A stretch of DNA of 15,977 bases. Source: Phoronis ovalis (lineage: Eukaryota > Phoronida > Phoronidae). The stretch covers positions 1 through 15,977 of the forward strand of contig JAOXYB010025480.1 in NCBI GenBank assembly GCA_028565635.1, in the 5' to 3' direction. The translations under genes were made by a program, and so were the position numbers. The notes below the pieces were generated by a model. It had not been told where the DNA came from. It searched no databases and saw nothing but the letters and a program-made list of their open reading frames with translations. This document shows positions 1 to 8,765 of the stretch, in pieces. Positions within the stretch are counted from its first letter, which is position 1. The number at the start of each line of letters is the position of its first letter.

Positions 1-74
1 TTTATAAAGCGCTTCAGGAAAAAGTTAATCCACCTCTGGAGGAGGATTAATTTTTGCTTGAAGCGCTTTATTTT
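1..74. repeat. Long near-perfect palindrome (hairpin-forming)
   Basis: Bases 4-36 pair with 39-71 around a 2-base centre. The outer arms are taaagcgcttca and tgaagcgcttta; the inner arms are gttaatcc.cctc and gagg.ggattaat. About 30 of 33 positions pair, with breaks near 17-19/56-57 and at 32/43. The left edge of the window cuts the context, so this could be the end or centre of a foldback element. No coding potential is visible. The palindrome is directly readable; its origin is unknown. Confidence 0.8.
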
Positions 75-158
75 AATACCCTTGAAGCGATTTATTCGCG
101 TACATATTAGAGGCTGAAGTGCTTTATTATAGAGCGCTCTATTATGAAGTGCTCTAAG
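60..158 (+). repeat. Scattered copies of TGAAGYGCTTTATT
   Basis: The outer arm of the left-edge palindrome recurs as imperfect direct copies at about 60-73, 83-96, 115-128 and 145-158, separated by roughly 20-30 bases. A perfect 10-base palindrome, agagcgctct, sits at 131-140 among them. The pattern looks like the sub-terminal repeats of a small transposon or the end of a satellite array. No superfamily can be assigned. Confidence 0.65.
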
Positions 159-462
159 TGGTAAGTGTGAATGGGCCTAATATGTATTTTCAGTTTAAAA
201 ACAAAGCATTATATTTGGATCTCTAATAATAAACAAGAGTAAGACTATGAAAGTTAAAACACATAGGAAATGATAAATGCTAACTTTTTTGTCAACAATT
301 TTTATAGACCTTGTAGGGGACTTCCTCCATAAGACCAAAACGAAAATTATTATTTTATTTTTATACTATTAATGAATAATAATTAAAATAATTTATGACT
401 TATAAATTATAAAATTTAACTTATATTCTATAATATTATTATTTTATATTTAACAAAAAGTA
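159..462. other. AT-rich stretch without a recognisable gene
   Basis: Very AT-rich sequence with short homopolymer runs and no open frame of useful length on either strand. I see no domain, splice pattern or repeat in it. Confidence 0.6.
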
Positions 463-597
463 CGCCATCTAGTATGTGAAAGTTGGTAGCTATATATCTT
501 TGTGACACTGTGACAGTCAAAATAAATGTATGAACACGCCATCTGGTGTATGAAAGTGGGTAGCAATATATCTCTGTGACACTGTGACAGCATCAAA
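463..597 (+). repeat. Two-copy tandem repeat, 74-bp period
   Basis: A block beginning cgccatctagtatgtgaaag at 463 repeats at 537 as cgccatctggtgtatgaaag. Both continue through ggtagc.atatatct.tgtgacactgtgacag. The two copies differ at a handful of positions and are joined by an AT-rich spacer. The function is unknown; it resembles a minor tandem duplication or part of a dispersed repeat. Confidence 0.85.
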
Positions 598-860
598 TAC
601 TTAAATGTAATTAATGTAATCGATATTCACATACTTGGTACTAATTTATTCTAACCACATGACATTTCTTTAACTATTTTAATTAAATAACATTAGTGTA
701 TTATAAAGACTCATAACTTCCCAGTTCACTGTTTTAGGAATAAAAACTTCATTCTCTGTACCTTAAAGATGTTTTAACAGCCAAACACATTGCTTTGCAG
801 TTTCTGCTGTTTTCTTGTAAGTGTTTCAAACCTTTATTTATTGTTCTTCAAAAATGATTG
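598..860. other. AT-rich stretch without a recognisable gene
   Basis: No convincing ORF, RNA gene or repeat was seen. A 67-codon plus-strand frame that starts at 821 is composed of low-complexity residues and overlaps the degenerate edge of the satellite array, so I do not call it a gene. Confidence 0.55.
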
Positions 861-1011
861 AAAATTCCAGCATGAAAATAAACACGAGGTTTTGTATATT
901 ACTTGTTACATTTTTTACCAAAAATGTATTCTCAAGAGGTCACTTGTATAAAAATCTCTTTGGAAGACTTGCAAGTGACAGTAAAAATCAACAGCTAAGA
1001 AAAGATGTTGT

Positions 1012-1075
1012 AAGGACCACCTAGCGAAACAGAAGCATTATCACTGTGAAGTTTCCCTGTACCCCAATAGTAGAT
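1012..1075 (+). repeat. Left copy of a 65-bp block flanking the satellite array
   Basis: This block (aaggaccacctagcgaaaca, then gaagcattatcactgtgaag and a tail with caatagtag) matches 2540-2604 with about ten differences. The two copies lie about 1.53 kb apart and bracket the tandem array. They therefore belong either to a larger repeat unit or to the ends of a composite element. Confidence 0.75.
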
Positions 1076-1129
1076 TTGTTTTTTTAATTTTTCTTAGAAC
1101 TTCCAAATAATATTTTTATTCAAAATATA

Positions 1130-2535
1130 TTTTTCTAAAAAAGCAAGGGAACAATTATAGACAAACATGTTTTACACATTACATATTAGCTTGTTGACTG
1201 GAATTTCCTTTTCTACTTTGAAATGCGTCAGACGCGAAAATAAACACGGGACATCCTATATTTTTCACCAAGAATTTATTCTTTTTTTCTTGGCATTGCT
1301 TCAATTAAACATGAATTAAAAGCTATTTGCCAATATTTAGCTAAATATATATCCTAAATGCGGCACGCATATTAAGTGCCTGATTGTAAGAAAATATCCC
1401 TTTTCACACGACGATTTTTTGTTCATCCCAAAAATATATATTTCTAAAAACCCAAGAGAACAATTATAGGTAAACATATTTTACACATTACTTGTTAGCT
1501 TTTGAATAGTTGATTCTTTTCTTCTTGGAAATGCTTCATTTTACACATTACTTGTTACCTTTTGGATAGAGTTTATTCTTTTCTTTTTTTGGAAATGCTT
1601 CAAAGATATGAAAATGAGCACAGGACATCCTATATTTTTTACCAAGAATTTCCTCTTTTTTTCTTGGCATTGGTTCAATCAAACATGATATACTTTTAAA
1701 AAACTATTTGCCAATATTTAGTTAAATATATATCCTAAATGCGGAATGTATATTACGTGCCTGATTGTAAGAAAATATCCCTTTTCAAACGACGATTTTT
1801 TGTTCATCCCAAGAATATATATTTCTAAAAACCCAAGAGAACAAATATATAGGCAAACATATTTTACACATTACTTGTTAGCTTTTGAATAGTTGATTCT
1901 TTTCTTGGGAATGCTTCAAAGATATGAATTTGTGCATCCAAGAATATATATTTTTAAACACACAAGAGAACAATTATAGGCAAAAATATTTTACACAGTA
2001 CTTGTTACATTTTGGATAGTTTATTCTTTTTTTTGGAAATGCTTCAAAGATATGAAAATGAGCACAGGGCATCCTATATTTTTTACCAAGAATTTACTCT
2101 TTTTTTCTTGGCATTCCTTCAAACATGATCTATTTTAGAAACTATTTGTCGATATTTAGCTAACTATATATCCTAAATGCGGAACGCATATTACGTGCCT
2201 GATTGTAAGAAAATATCCCTTTGTACACGACGATTTTTTGTTCATCCCAGGAATATATATTTCTAAAAACCCAAAAGAACAAATATAGGCAAAGATATTT
2301 TACACATTACTTGTTAGCTTTGAATAGTTGATTCTTTTCTTCTTGGAAATGCTTCAAAGATATGAATTTGTGCATCCAAGAATATATATTTTTAAGCACC
2401 CAAGAGAACAATTATAGGCAAACAAATTTAACATATTACTTGTTACCTTTTGGATAGAGTTTATTCTTTTCTTCTTGGAAATGCTTCAAAGATATGAAAA
2501 TGAGCACAGGACATCCTATATTTTTTACCAAGTTT
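1130..2535 (+). repeat. Satellite-like tandem array, about 375-440 bp period
   Basis: Three landmarks recur in fixed order. A gaaaatgagcacaggacatcc block is at 1236, 1610, 2054 and 2496. A block with cctaaatgcgg, then gcctgattgtaagaaaatat and acgacgattttttgttcatc is at 1353, 1734 and 2172. A ttttacacattacttgtta block recurs at about 1167, 1477, 1530, 1859, 1987, 2291 and 2429. Spacings of 374-381 and 438-444 bp show that unit length varies, because the third block and its ttcttggaaatgcttcaaag partner are locally duplicated inside some units. Degenerate copies extend leftward to about 870 and rightward to about 2850. No protein is encoded. Confidence 0.85.
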
Positions 2536-2539
2536 AAAA

Positions 2540-2604
2540 AAGGTCCACCAGGTGAAACAGAAACATTATCACTGCATAGTTTATCCTGTTCCACAATAGT
2601 AGTT
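2540..2604 (+). repeat. Right copy of the 65-bp block flanking the satellite array
   Basis: It starts aaggtccaccaggtgaaaca and continues through a.cattatcactgcatagttt to ccacaatagtag. It is the counterpart of 1012-1075 in the same orientation. Past it, weakly similar pieces of the array (for example an aaaccaagagaacaacaggc segment near 2761) persist. Confidence 0.75.
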
Positions 2605-3440
2605 TTATTTGTTTGTAATATTGTTTCTCTATTTTTCTTGGCAGAGCTCTGAAATGGTATATTTTAATATAAAAGCCAACATTACGGTACTCAAATTTTG
2701 CAAGATAATTTTTCTTATTTTCTTGGAAATGCTCATCATATTAAAATATTCTGTACTAAAAAACCAAGAGAACAACAGGCAAATATGTTTTACTTGGTAT
2801 TGTTTATATTTTGTACTGAGTGCACTTTTTTCTTAGAAGTGCTTCACACAGTGTTCCTTGTTTTATTTGAAAACGTCTGTCGGGACAAACAAGCGATATA
2901 TTACATTTTTTATCAAAGATTAAATTATTTGTTTGCAAGCTATATTTTCTATTTTTCTGAAGTGCTTCCAGGACGATTGTTTATTTTTCCAGTTTAGAAA
3001 TTAATTTTTGAAAAAGGCCAAATCATGATAGGCATTTTATACGGCATTACTTCTTAGATTTTGGAGTTATTTTCAAACAGTTCATCACTTGTTATTTAAT
3101 TACTAATATCTTTGGAAATGAAAACATCAGAAACAAGCATGCAGACATTTCAACCTTCTTATATACTTGTTATTGATACATAAATAAAATTGTGACAGAC
3201 ATTTTTTTATAGGTCAAGTTACACACAGCACAGTACATTCATTCGAGGACTTAGCTTAAAAATATGTTGCTAAATGAAATAGGACTATGACAAGTTGAAT
3301 CTTAAATTGGATAATAAACTATTTAGCTTAACAAGGACAGCTGTGTCATCATATGGCTCAAATAAGGATTTAATTATCACATATGGTCCAGCATAGTTCT
3401 TAGCAGGAGTTTTATGGTTTTTTGTTGGCATTATGAGATC
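2605..3440. other. Decayed repeat and AT-rich DNA, no gene seen
   Basis: Plus-strand frames at 2609-2836 and 2698-2997 translate into Phe/Ile/Leu/Tyr-rich strings with no domain, as expected of AT-rich noise. Degenerate fragments of the upstream array are visible up to about 2850. Beyond that I recognise nothing. Confidence 0.55.
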
Positions 3441-3458
3441 CCATGGTATGGTTGGAAC

Positions 3459-3502
3459 CGGGGGTGGCGGTCAATATGAAAGTGGGTACGCATGTTCCAA
3501 CA
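3459..3502 (+). repeat. Left terminal inverted repeat of the MITE-like element
   Basis: GC-rich outer part (cgggggtggcggtcaatatg) followed by aaagtgggtacgcatgttcc and aaca. It pairs with 3966-4008 on the opposite strand. Confidence 0.8.
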
Positions 3503-3615
3503 AAATTTTGTGTAAAACGGTGTTTTTCGAACCGCCGGCGCGTGACGCACATTACGTGCTTAGGGTCTGTTTTTTGGCTAAAATTACGAAAAGGGGTGGT
3601 TTTTTTGAGGTGTGA

Positions 3616-3951
3616 CACTTCCTAAGGGGTGTTGTTTGGAAGTTTCACTTCGTTAGGGTAATCGTTAAAATTTCACTTCATTAGGGGGTGCAAATACAGT
3701 CAAGAAAACTTAATATGTTTACCAGAATGTGTATTCCCCATCATATGAAAGTTACTTTCTGAATTGATGCTACTTTGAGAATGACCTTTTAAAACACAGG
3801 ATACGATTGGTCAGGTCATGGTTCAGGTATCACGTGATCCACTTCCTTAGCGGTATTTTTTCAAAAAAGCACTTCCTTAGGGGTGTACTTTAAAAAAAAA
3901 ATCACTTCCTTAGGGGTGTATTTTTTTTGCAGAATTTTACTTCGTTAGGGG
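3616..3951 (+). repeat. Seven copies of CACTTCSTTAGGGG-type motif
   Basis: Copies in one orientation lie at 3616-3630, 3646-3660, 3674-3690, 3840-3855, 3870-3887, 3903-3920 and 3938-3951. They fall into two clusters of three and four, with about 30-bp spacing inside each cluster and a 150-bp gap between them. Several end in ggggtgta. The sequences between copies are unrelated T- or A-rich spacers, so the motif itself looks like the conserved or amplified part. Binding sites for a transposase acting in trans are a possible, unproven explanation. Confidence 0.8.
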
Positions 3952-3965
3952 CTTTTTTGAAGTCA

Positions 3966-4008
3966 TGTTGGAACATGGGTACCCACTTTGATATTGACCG
4001 CCCCCCGG
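3966..4008 (-). repeat. Right terminal inverted repeat of the MITE-like element
   Basis: Reads tgttggaacatgggtaccca, then ctttgatattgaccgccccc on the plus strand. It is the reverse complement of the left arm with about three substitutions. Confidence 0.8.
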
Positions 4009-4045
4009 AATACCAGCATGACCTTCAAAAGGCACGCTTTGTAAG

Positions 4046-4170
4046 TAAAATGCTTCCTGTGGAAATATGCTCCTACAAAATGTTCCTTACGAGCAATATT
4101 AAAAAAAAAACTTCCTGTTGGAATATCCTCCTATAAAACTTTTTATTCCGAGCAATATTTAAAAAACAGC
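4046..4170 (+). repeat. Two-copy tandem repeat, about 60 bp
   Basis: Two adjacent blocks read cttcctgt.ggaaatatg.tcctacaaaa, then ccttacgagcaatatt and an A-run. The second (from about 4110) has cttcctgttggaatatcctc, then cctataaaactt and ttccgagcaatattt. They are diverged at roughly one base in six. No function is apparent. Confidence 0.7.
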
Positions 4171-4213
4171 GGGGCTGAAATAAAATTGTGCGGCGCAGAA
4201 CTTGATCGTGGAT

Positions 4214-4421
4214 AACACTCAATAACACACACATACAGTCACTTTCATTCTTACCTAATTTCAAAGACACCTGTAGTCTTTCCTATAAATTCAATAAAAT
4301 ATGATTGGCAAAACATTTCCCATTCTTAAATTCTCTACAACTAAAATCTCTTCCTCCAGAAAATCATTCTTATCTAAAACACTCAATGACACACACATAC
4401 AGTCATTTTCAATGATATTTC
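4214..4421 (+). repeat. Tandem duplication of host DNA, second copy interrupted by the retrotransposon
   Basis: The block aacactcaataacacacaca and following tacagtcactttca at 4214 recurs at 4378 with two substitutions, a 164-bp period. The first copy continues directly into cattcttacctaatttcaaa and gacac (4246-4270). The matching continuation of the second copy is found only after the retrotransposon, at 10661-10687 (cattcttacctaacttcaaa). The LTR element therefore sits inside the second copy. A related tcattcttatctaa piece is also at 4364. Confidence 0.75.
4417..4421. repeat. Left target-site duplication (atttc)
   Basis: The five bases atttc immediately before the left LTR equal the five bases after the right LTR (10647-10651). 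A 5-bp duplication fits BEL/Pao insertion. Confidence 0.85.
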
Positions 4422-5032
4422 TGTTGCCTCTCAAGATGAATATAAGACTAACTCAACATTCTCATGAAGTAGGTTCTTTATTGAAAAAATATAACAATGA
4501 GTTTTACAATACAGTATTGGCAACATTCATACATATAGACTAAGATAACATGAACCTCTGTAGAACTATAGACTACTTATCTCCTAAAATCTCTAACATC
4601 AAGTGACACTAGAAGAATGCTAGGTAGATTATGTTACGAGTACAGTCACTACTAAAGTGAACACAACTACGTTTTATAGACACACAATTGCACCAGTTTA
4701 GAATCTTCCACTTATGAATTTACTGTTAAGATTTACAAAATACACGGAGATGCACAGTGAAGTGAGAAAACAACATAAAGAACAGTAAACTTACCAAATT
4801 TGTCTCGAGTTAAGGCACAATCAAATATCTAATGTTAGCTGTTAACAGGAACGACTTTATCTAAATGAGTATAAGCTGTTCACAGGACAATCTTTACTAC
4901 ACGAAGGGCAGGCTGCTTTCTCTCAAGGGATTTACATAGTCAGCCCACTTATTTTAGAGGGCTCAAAAAAGGATAAAGAGGCCATACCTTGAATAAATGC
5001 TAAACAAATAAGCAATCATGTTAGCTGTAACA
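4422..5032 (-). repeat. 3' LTR of the BEL/Pao element
   Basis: Starts tgttgcctctc and ends gctgtaaca on the plus strand. It aligns end to end with 10041-10646, with about 30 substitutions and a few 1-3 base indels by eye, roughly 5 percent divergence. On the element strand an AATAAA lies at 4482-4477, close to the LTR end, a plausible polyadenylation signal. The equivalent site in the other LTR reads AATAGA. Confidence 0.95.
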
Positions 5033-5046
5033 TCGGCCCCCAAAAA
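5033..5046 (-). other. Candidate polypurine tract
   Basis: On the element strand the bases directly before the 3' LTR are tttttgggggccga, after a long A-run. A G-rich tract abutting the LTR is the expected position of the plus-strand primer, although here it is interrupted by two C residues. Confidence 0.45.
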
Positions 5047-5207
5047 CGTATCCGTTTTTTTTTTTAAACAATATCATAATGAAACAACAAAATATCTACA
5101 GAAATTAACTCAATATACAACTAAACTTATTTAATAATCCTTGTTCCCAATCAACTGAATACAATTTATTAATTCTTATACCATCTAAAGATCATTTATT
5201 GTTAAGT

Positions 5208-5640
5208 TCAGTTCATATTTGACCTTTTTTGTATTCTTGAGCTACGTCGCAATGGTACATCCACGCAAACTTGACTTGAGCATTCCGTCTTCTTGCCATG
5301 ATTCGCAACACTGTTTACACTATCCATCACAACATCCTCCAACAAACACAATTTACGTACATCTCGGCGTAAGTGTCCCAAAGCTGTTTTAACAAGAACT
5401 TGACGGACGATGCCATTACGATCAGGAAATGTTCTTACCACAAGACCTTTAAGCCAACATCCTCTGGGTGCATTTTCATCAACAATGAGGATAAAATCTC
5501 CAGCAACTAAGTTTCGTCTTGGACATTGCCATTTTTGATGTTCTTGAAGCAACTGTAAATATTCACAAATCCAACGGTTTCAGAAATTATCAGCAAGATG
5601 TTGAGCTTGTTTCCACTTGCTGTTGTAAATATCTGTATAT
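5208..5640 (-). pseudogene. BEL pol C-terminus, DUF5641 domain (broken)
   Basis: The frame from about 5640 down to the stop at 5208 carries KWKQAQHLADNF, a TGA stop at 5582-5580, then LQLLQEHQKWQ and NLVAGDFILIVDENAPRG. It continues with a basic stretch (LGHLRRDVRKLCLLE) and ends RRSSRIQKRSNMN. This matches the DUF5641 domain that follows the integrase in BEL/Pao polyproteins, thought to have a small barrel fold; its role is unknown. The part upstream of the stop is in another frame from the integrase (shift near 5690). The tail after LLE is Ser-rich and basic. Identification rests on family memory of the QxxWxxPxxNLxxGDxVLxxD pattern. Confidence 0.85.
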
Positions 5641-6239
5641 GTGATCTCAGTCGCTGATGTACATGAATTGGATCGTAATAATAATAGATGGTAGGTGTCA
5701 TAGGTTCGATATCACTAGGATCATCCGATAAGCGAGTAAGTGGTCGGTTGTTAAAAATTTTCTCGACTTCTGTTATGACCGTACGAAAGGTCTCATCAAC
5801 AACCAATGAATTTCCTAATACAACTCGTAAAATTTTTCTGACCGAACGTATCATGCTTTCCCATACACCTCCTGAATGACTGGCAGCTGATGGTTTGAAA
5901 TTCCATTGGATAGACTGTTTATGAAGACTGTTTTCTATCCTTTCACAGTTCCATTTCTCTATGACCCTTTTGACCTCGATCTCTGCACGTCGAAAATTTA
6001 TCCCATTATCACTAAACACTTGCTTAGGTGCTCCTCGTCGACTTATAAAATGTAACAGAGCTTGAATGAAAGAATCCGTAGACAAACTCTGAGCAACTTC
6101 AATATGTATTGCATGTCAAGTGAAACATGTAAATATACAACCATACCGTTTAACAGCTCCTCTTTTCCACTTGACATATAATGGTCCAAAATAATCAATA
6201 CCAACATTTGTAAACGGATGATCTCCTGATGTTACTGTC
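5641..6239 (-). pseudogene. BEL integrase catalytic core (broken, N-terminus deleted)
   Basis: DDE integrase core that in an intact element would insert the cDNA into the genome. Readable landmarks are NVGIDYFGPLYVK (first catalytic Asp), VFSDNGINF (second Asp) and SHSGGVWESMIRSVRKIL (Glu). The triad residues themselves are intact. A TGA stop at 6118-6116 interrupts the frame just after the first strand, and a frameshift near 5690 follows EPMTP. The usual N-terminal zinc-binding (HHCC) domain is absent, because the frame joins directly to RNase H sequence at about 6235. The codons between 6115 and about 5690 are otherwise open for some 140 residues. Confidence 0.9.
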
Positions 6240-6640
6240 TTCAAGGGTGCAACTCTTGATTTACCCATAACAAAACTGCAATGATATTTCTCTTGAACAT
6301 CAATAAAACGGAGATATGATACAACTCCATATCCTTGAAATGAAGCATCTGAAAAATGGTGGAGCTCAACCTTTAGCAATTCACCAAATTCAGGAGGCTT
6401 ATAACATCTTGAAATTGTAAGTCTTTAGGGATGAAAGTTTACTTCGCCATTCTTTCCATGCAATCAAATGATCTTCTGGTATCTTATCATCCCAGCCATA
6501 TCCCATCTTACACAGATTGTGTAATATCCATTTTACCGGTAATACAACAGGGGGTTGCGAACCTAAGGGGGTCATACATAGATGACGTGCATGACAAAAC
6601 TCATCTGCGTGTCTCTGGTTTCACATTATCACTTACTTGA
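6240..6640 (-). pseudogene. BEL region between RT and RNase H, with RNase H N-terminal remnant
   Basis: Contains, in order, a fragment ending RT (VSDNVKPETRR, then TGA at 6603-6601), a segment in another frame with MGYGWDDKIPEDH and AWKEW, and then ELLKVELHHFSDASFQGYGV with VMGKSRVAPLK. The HHFSDAS motif is the first conserved strand of the RNase H-like domain, with its Asp. At least two frameshifts (near 6545 and near 6400) separate the pieces. Only the start of RNase H survives; the remaining catalytic residues have been lost in the deletion ending at about 6230. Confidence 0.85.
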
Positions 6641-7450
6641 AAATTAAAAGTATCATTCTCGACATTCCATTGTACTCCAAGGGCTCTGTCAATAGGTAAA
6701 TTATCTAAGTCAACATTGAAGTCTTTGACCGAAGGAGCAAGTTCAATTGTAGGGATAGACGTCAATACTTCACGTTTGTTGGATAACCATTTAGTCAAAT
6801 GAAAACCTCCTCTTGACAGAAGTGCAGGTAGTTCCTTAACTATCTTCCTAGCTTCTTCTGTTGTAGGAACTGATTTCAATTAATCGTCAACGTAGAAATG
6901 TCTGTACACAATATCTATAATTTCAATGTCGAACTCATTTCTATTGTCATCTGCAGTCTTTCTTAATGCATATGCTGCACAACTGGGTGACGAGGTGGCA
7001 CCAAATAGATGAACTAACATCTGGTGATCTACAGGTTCTTTGCTAAGATTACCATCAGGCCACCAAAGAAATCTAAATGCATCGCAATCTTTGGGATGAA
7101 CTTTAACTTGATGAAACATCTGCTCAATATCTGCGACCAGTGCAATCTGTTCTTGTCTGAATCTAATAAGAACTCCAATCAATGTGTTGTTAAATGTTTG
7201 TCCTTCCAATATCTGATCGTTAAGAGAATCTCCACGATATGAAGCAGAACAGTCAAATACCACGCGAACCTTGCCGGGTTTATGTTGATTGATGACAGGA
7301 TGGTGTGGTAGATACCGTATATAAGTAGGCTTCTCTACAAATATTTCACTGCTAGATACCTTCTGTGCATGTCCCCTTTTTATGTCATCTTCAATGGTGC
7401 CTTTGTACTTATCAAACAGAGATGGATCTTTCAAAAATCGCTTTTTAAGT
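6641..7450 (-). pseudogene. BEL reverse transcriptase (broken)
   Basis: RNA-dependent DNA polymerase domain. Visible motifs are [12 protein letters not shown] (RT motif around the finger region, read as [10 protein letters not shown]), [19 protein letters not shown], then [15 protein letters not shown] with the first catalytic Asp, [18 protein letters not shown], and HFYVDD with the second and third Asp. Immediately after YVDD (6894-6883) a TAA stop lies at 6882-6880. The same frame then continues through LKSVPTTEEARKIV and RGGFHLTKWLSN (thumb). An upstream frameshift near 7440 separates it from the preceding linker. Catalytic residues are all present, but the frame cannot be read through. 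Confidence 0.92.
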
Positions 7451-7975
7451 AAACTAAACTTAATCTTTTTTGTGCAACTTGTTTGTTCTTTGGAAGATAT
7501 GGCGTTTCATATTTAAAAGGTAGTGACAACTGGTAATGTCCATTATGAAGTCATACCGAATTATCCATAATTGCTTTAGCTCTTCTATCTTCTAACGACA
7601 TACATGCCTTTGTATCTGCTAAAGACTCACTAAAATCACTGCTATACATACGATGCAACTGTGAGGATATGGATTCTAAGTGTGGAATAGGTTCTTCACG
7701 TCCCAGAATCTGACTAACATTCACAAAATTAAAGTTACATTCTTGATCATATTGCACTTTTTCTCTTCTCACATGTCCCACAACTGTCCAACCAAACACA
7801 GTTTGTATAGCATAGGGCTCCTTTCTTTTGCCACATTTTTCTTCTAACACCCGCCAATGCGCTTCTGGTACACCATTCCCAATTAATAATGACACTTGCT
7901 TGTTCTCAAGCTCATCAATAGTAATATTCTTTAAGTGTGACCACTTCTGTACATCATCATTCTTTGGATATCTAG
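7451..7975 (-). pseudogene. BEL protease-RT linker (broken)
   Basis: Open from about 7975 to a TGA at 7553-7551, then continuing in the same frame to the shift near 7440. Contains SLLIGNGVPEAHW and YAIQTVFGWTVVGHV, the conserved end of the BEL DUF1758/protease region, where LLIG...PYA..T..GW..G is typical. It is followed by the segment SLEDRRAKAIMDNSV and, past the stop, [13 protein letters not shown], which normally precedes the RT. The region joins protease to polymerase in the polyprotein. The frame differs from the protease by a shift near 7975. Confidence 0.85.
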
Positions 7976-8270
7976 AACACTTTAGGTAAATGATCTATTG
8001 TCCACACCTTATCTAACAATACACCTTGATCAGAATTTAGAGATTTCACGTCCAATTTGACTTCTAGCCCTTGCTTTCTTGTATCAGCATTCATTGTAGA
8101 CAGGGTGTAATCAACTGGTTTACCATTTAATCCCAACCTGTCAACAATATTATCAAGACAAATTGTTGTGTCTCAACCACTGTCCAAAAATGCATAAGTT
8201 TATATTTCTCGACCACCTTCTACACCACCGACTCTTACAGGCATTACTTGAAGATATACTTGTGGACAAT
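7976..8270 (-). pseudogene. BEL aspartic protease, DUF1758-like (broken)
   Basis: The frame after the zinc-knuckle region carries VYLQVMPVRVGG, a TAA at 8202-8200, then TYAFLDSG with the active-site Asp-Ser-Gly (8184-8176). A TGA at 8175-8173 follows immediately, then DTTICLDNIVDRLGLNG and KLDVKSLNSDQG. The AFLDSG..TT pattern is the retropepsin active site as found in BEL polyproteins. Two stops flank the catalytic motif within 30 bases. A later TAG at 7974-7972 falls where the reading frame shifts. Confidence 0.88.
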
Positions 8271-8765
8271 CCGTTTTGAGCGCTCTACAATGCACTGTAT
8301 TATTACTATCATTACTGCACACTGGATCAGTGTCAACACCACTTGTTGGTTTATTAATAACACCTGATTTATCTGTCTTAGAAGGTTGAGTATTATCTGA
8401 ACTTGGTGTAGAAACAGGATGAAACAAGGCACGTTTACTGCAATTAGAAACTTGGCAGAAAACTCTACTCCTGCAGGTTCTTGACACATGAGGTGGATTT
8501 GCTTCAAGACAACGGTAACATAATATTTTGCCAGTTACAAAACTGTTCCTTTCCTCGAAATTCAATTTCGCAAAAACTCCCATGACCCGCTTGTTAACAT
8601 CACTTGTAAACAATGGATTATTTCCCTTCCATTTATCTTCTTGGGTGTGAGTTGCAAAGTTATTAACTTTAGTAGACCTAGGCTTAGGCTTTGTATCATA
8701 TGACATCTCTGGCTTCGAACCCACTAACCTTCCGTATCGAGTGTTAGCTGTCTTCCAGAAATTCT
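8271..8765 (-). pseudogene. BEL gag C-terminus with zinc-knuckle region
   Basis: Open from about 8724. It contains VFAKLNFEERNSFVTGKIL, then CYRCLEANPPHVSRTC, RSRVFCQVSNCSKRALFH and a Ser/Thr/Asp-rich linker (STPSSDNTQPSKTDKSG) leading to the protease. The paired Cys/His segments correspond to the nucleic-acid-binding knuckles of BEL gag proteins, C-x2-C...C...C...H. The linker looks unstructured. A frameshift between about 8765 and 8725 separates it from the gag core. Confidence 0.85.

Larger units (their letters stand above)
3441..4020. mobile_element. Non-autonomous DNA transposon (MITE-like) with about 42-bp inverted repeats
   Basis: The arm at 3459-3502 is closely matched by the reverse complement of 3966-4008. 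Both share ggcggtcaatat, aaagtgggtac and catgttccaaca, with about three mismatches over some 42 bp. Weaker similarity may extend outward to about 3441 and 4020. The roughly 500-bp interior has no transposase frame but carries seven copies of a short motif. Exact ends and target duplication are uncertain because the outermost bases have diverged, so I assign no superfamily. Short overlapping frames on both strands between 3412 and 3625 are by-products of the GC-richer arm. Confidence 0.75.

Noticed and set aside
1-3000. CRISPR-like array, because of repeated motifs with spacers
   Set aside because: The repeats are imperfect, unevenly spaced and in a eukaryotic context without cas genes.
3412-3625. 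Overlapping short frames on both strands in a GC-richer stretch
   Set aside because: They lie over the inverted-repeat arm of the mini-transposon and have no domain.
6880-6894. The stop after YVDD as a programmed readthrough site
   Set aside because: The same element has many other stops and frameshifts, so decay explains it.
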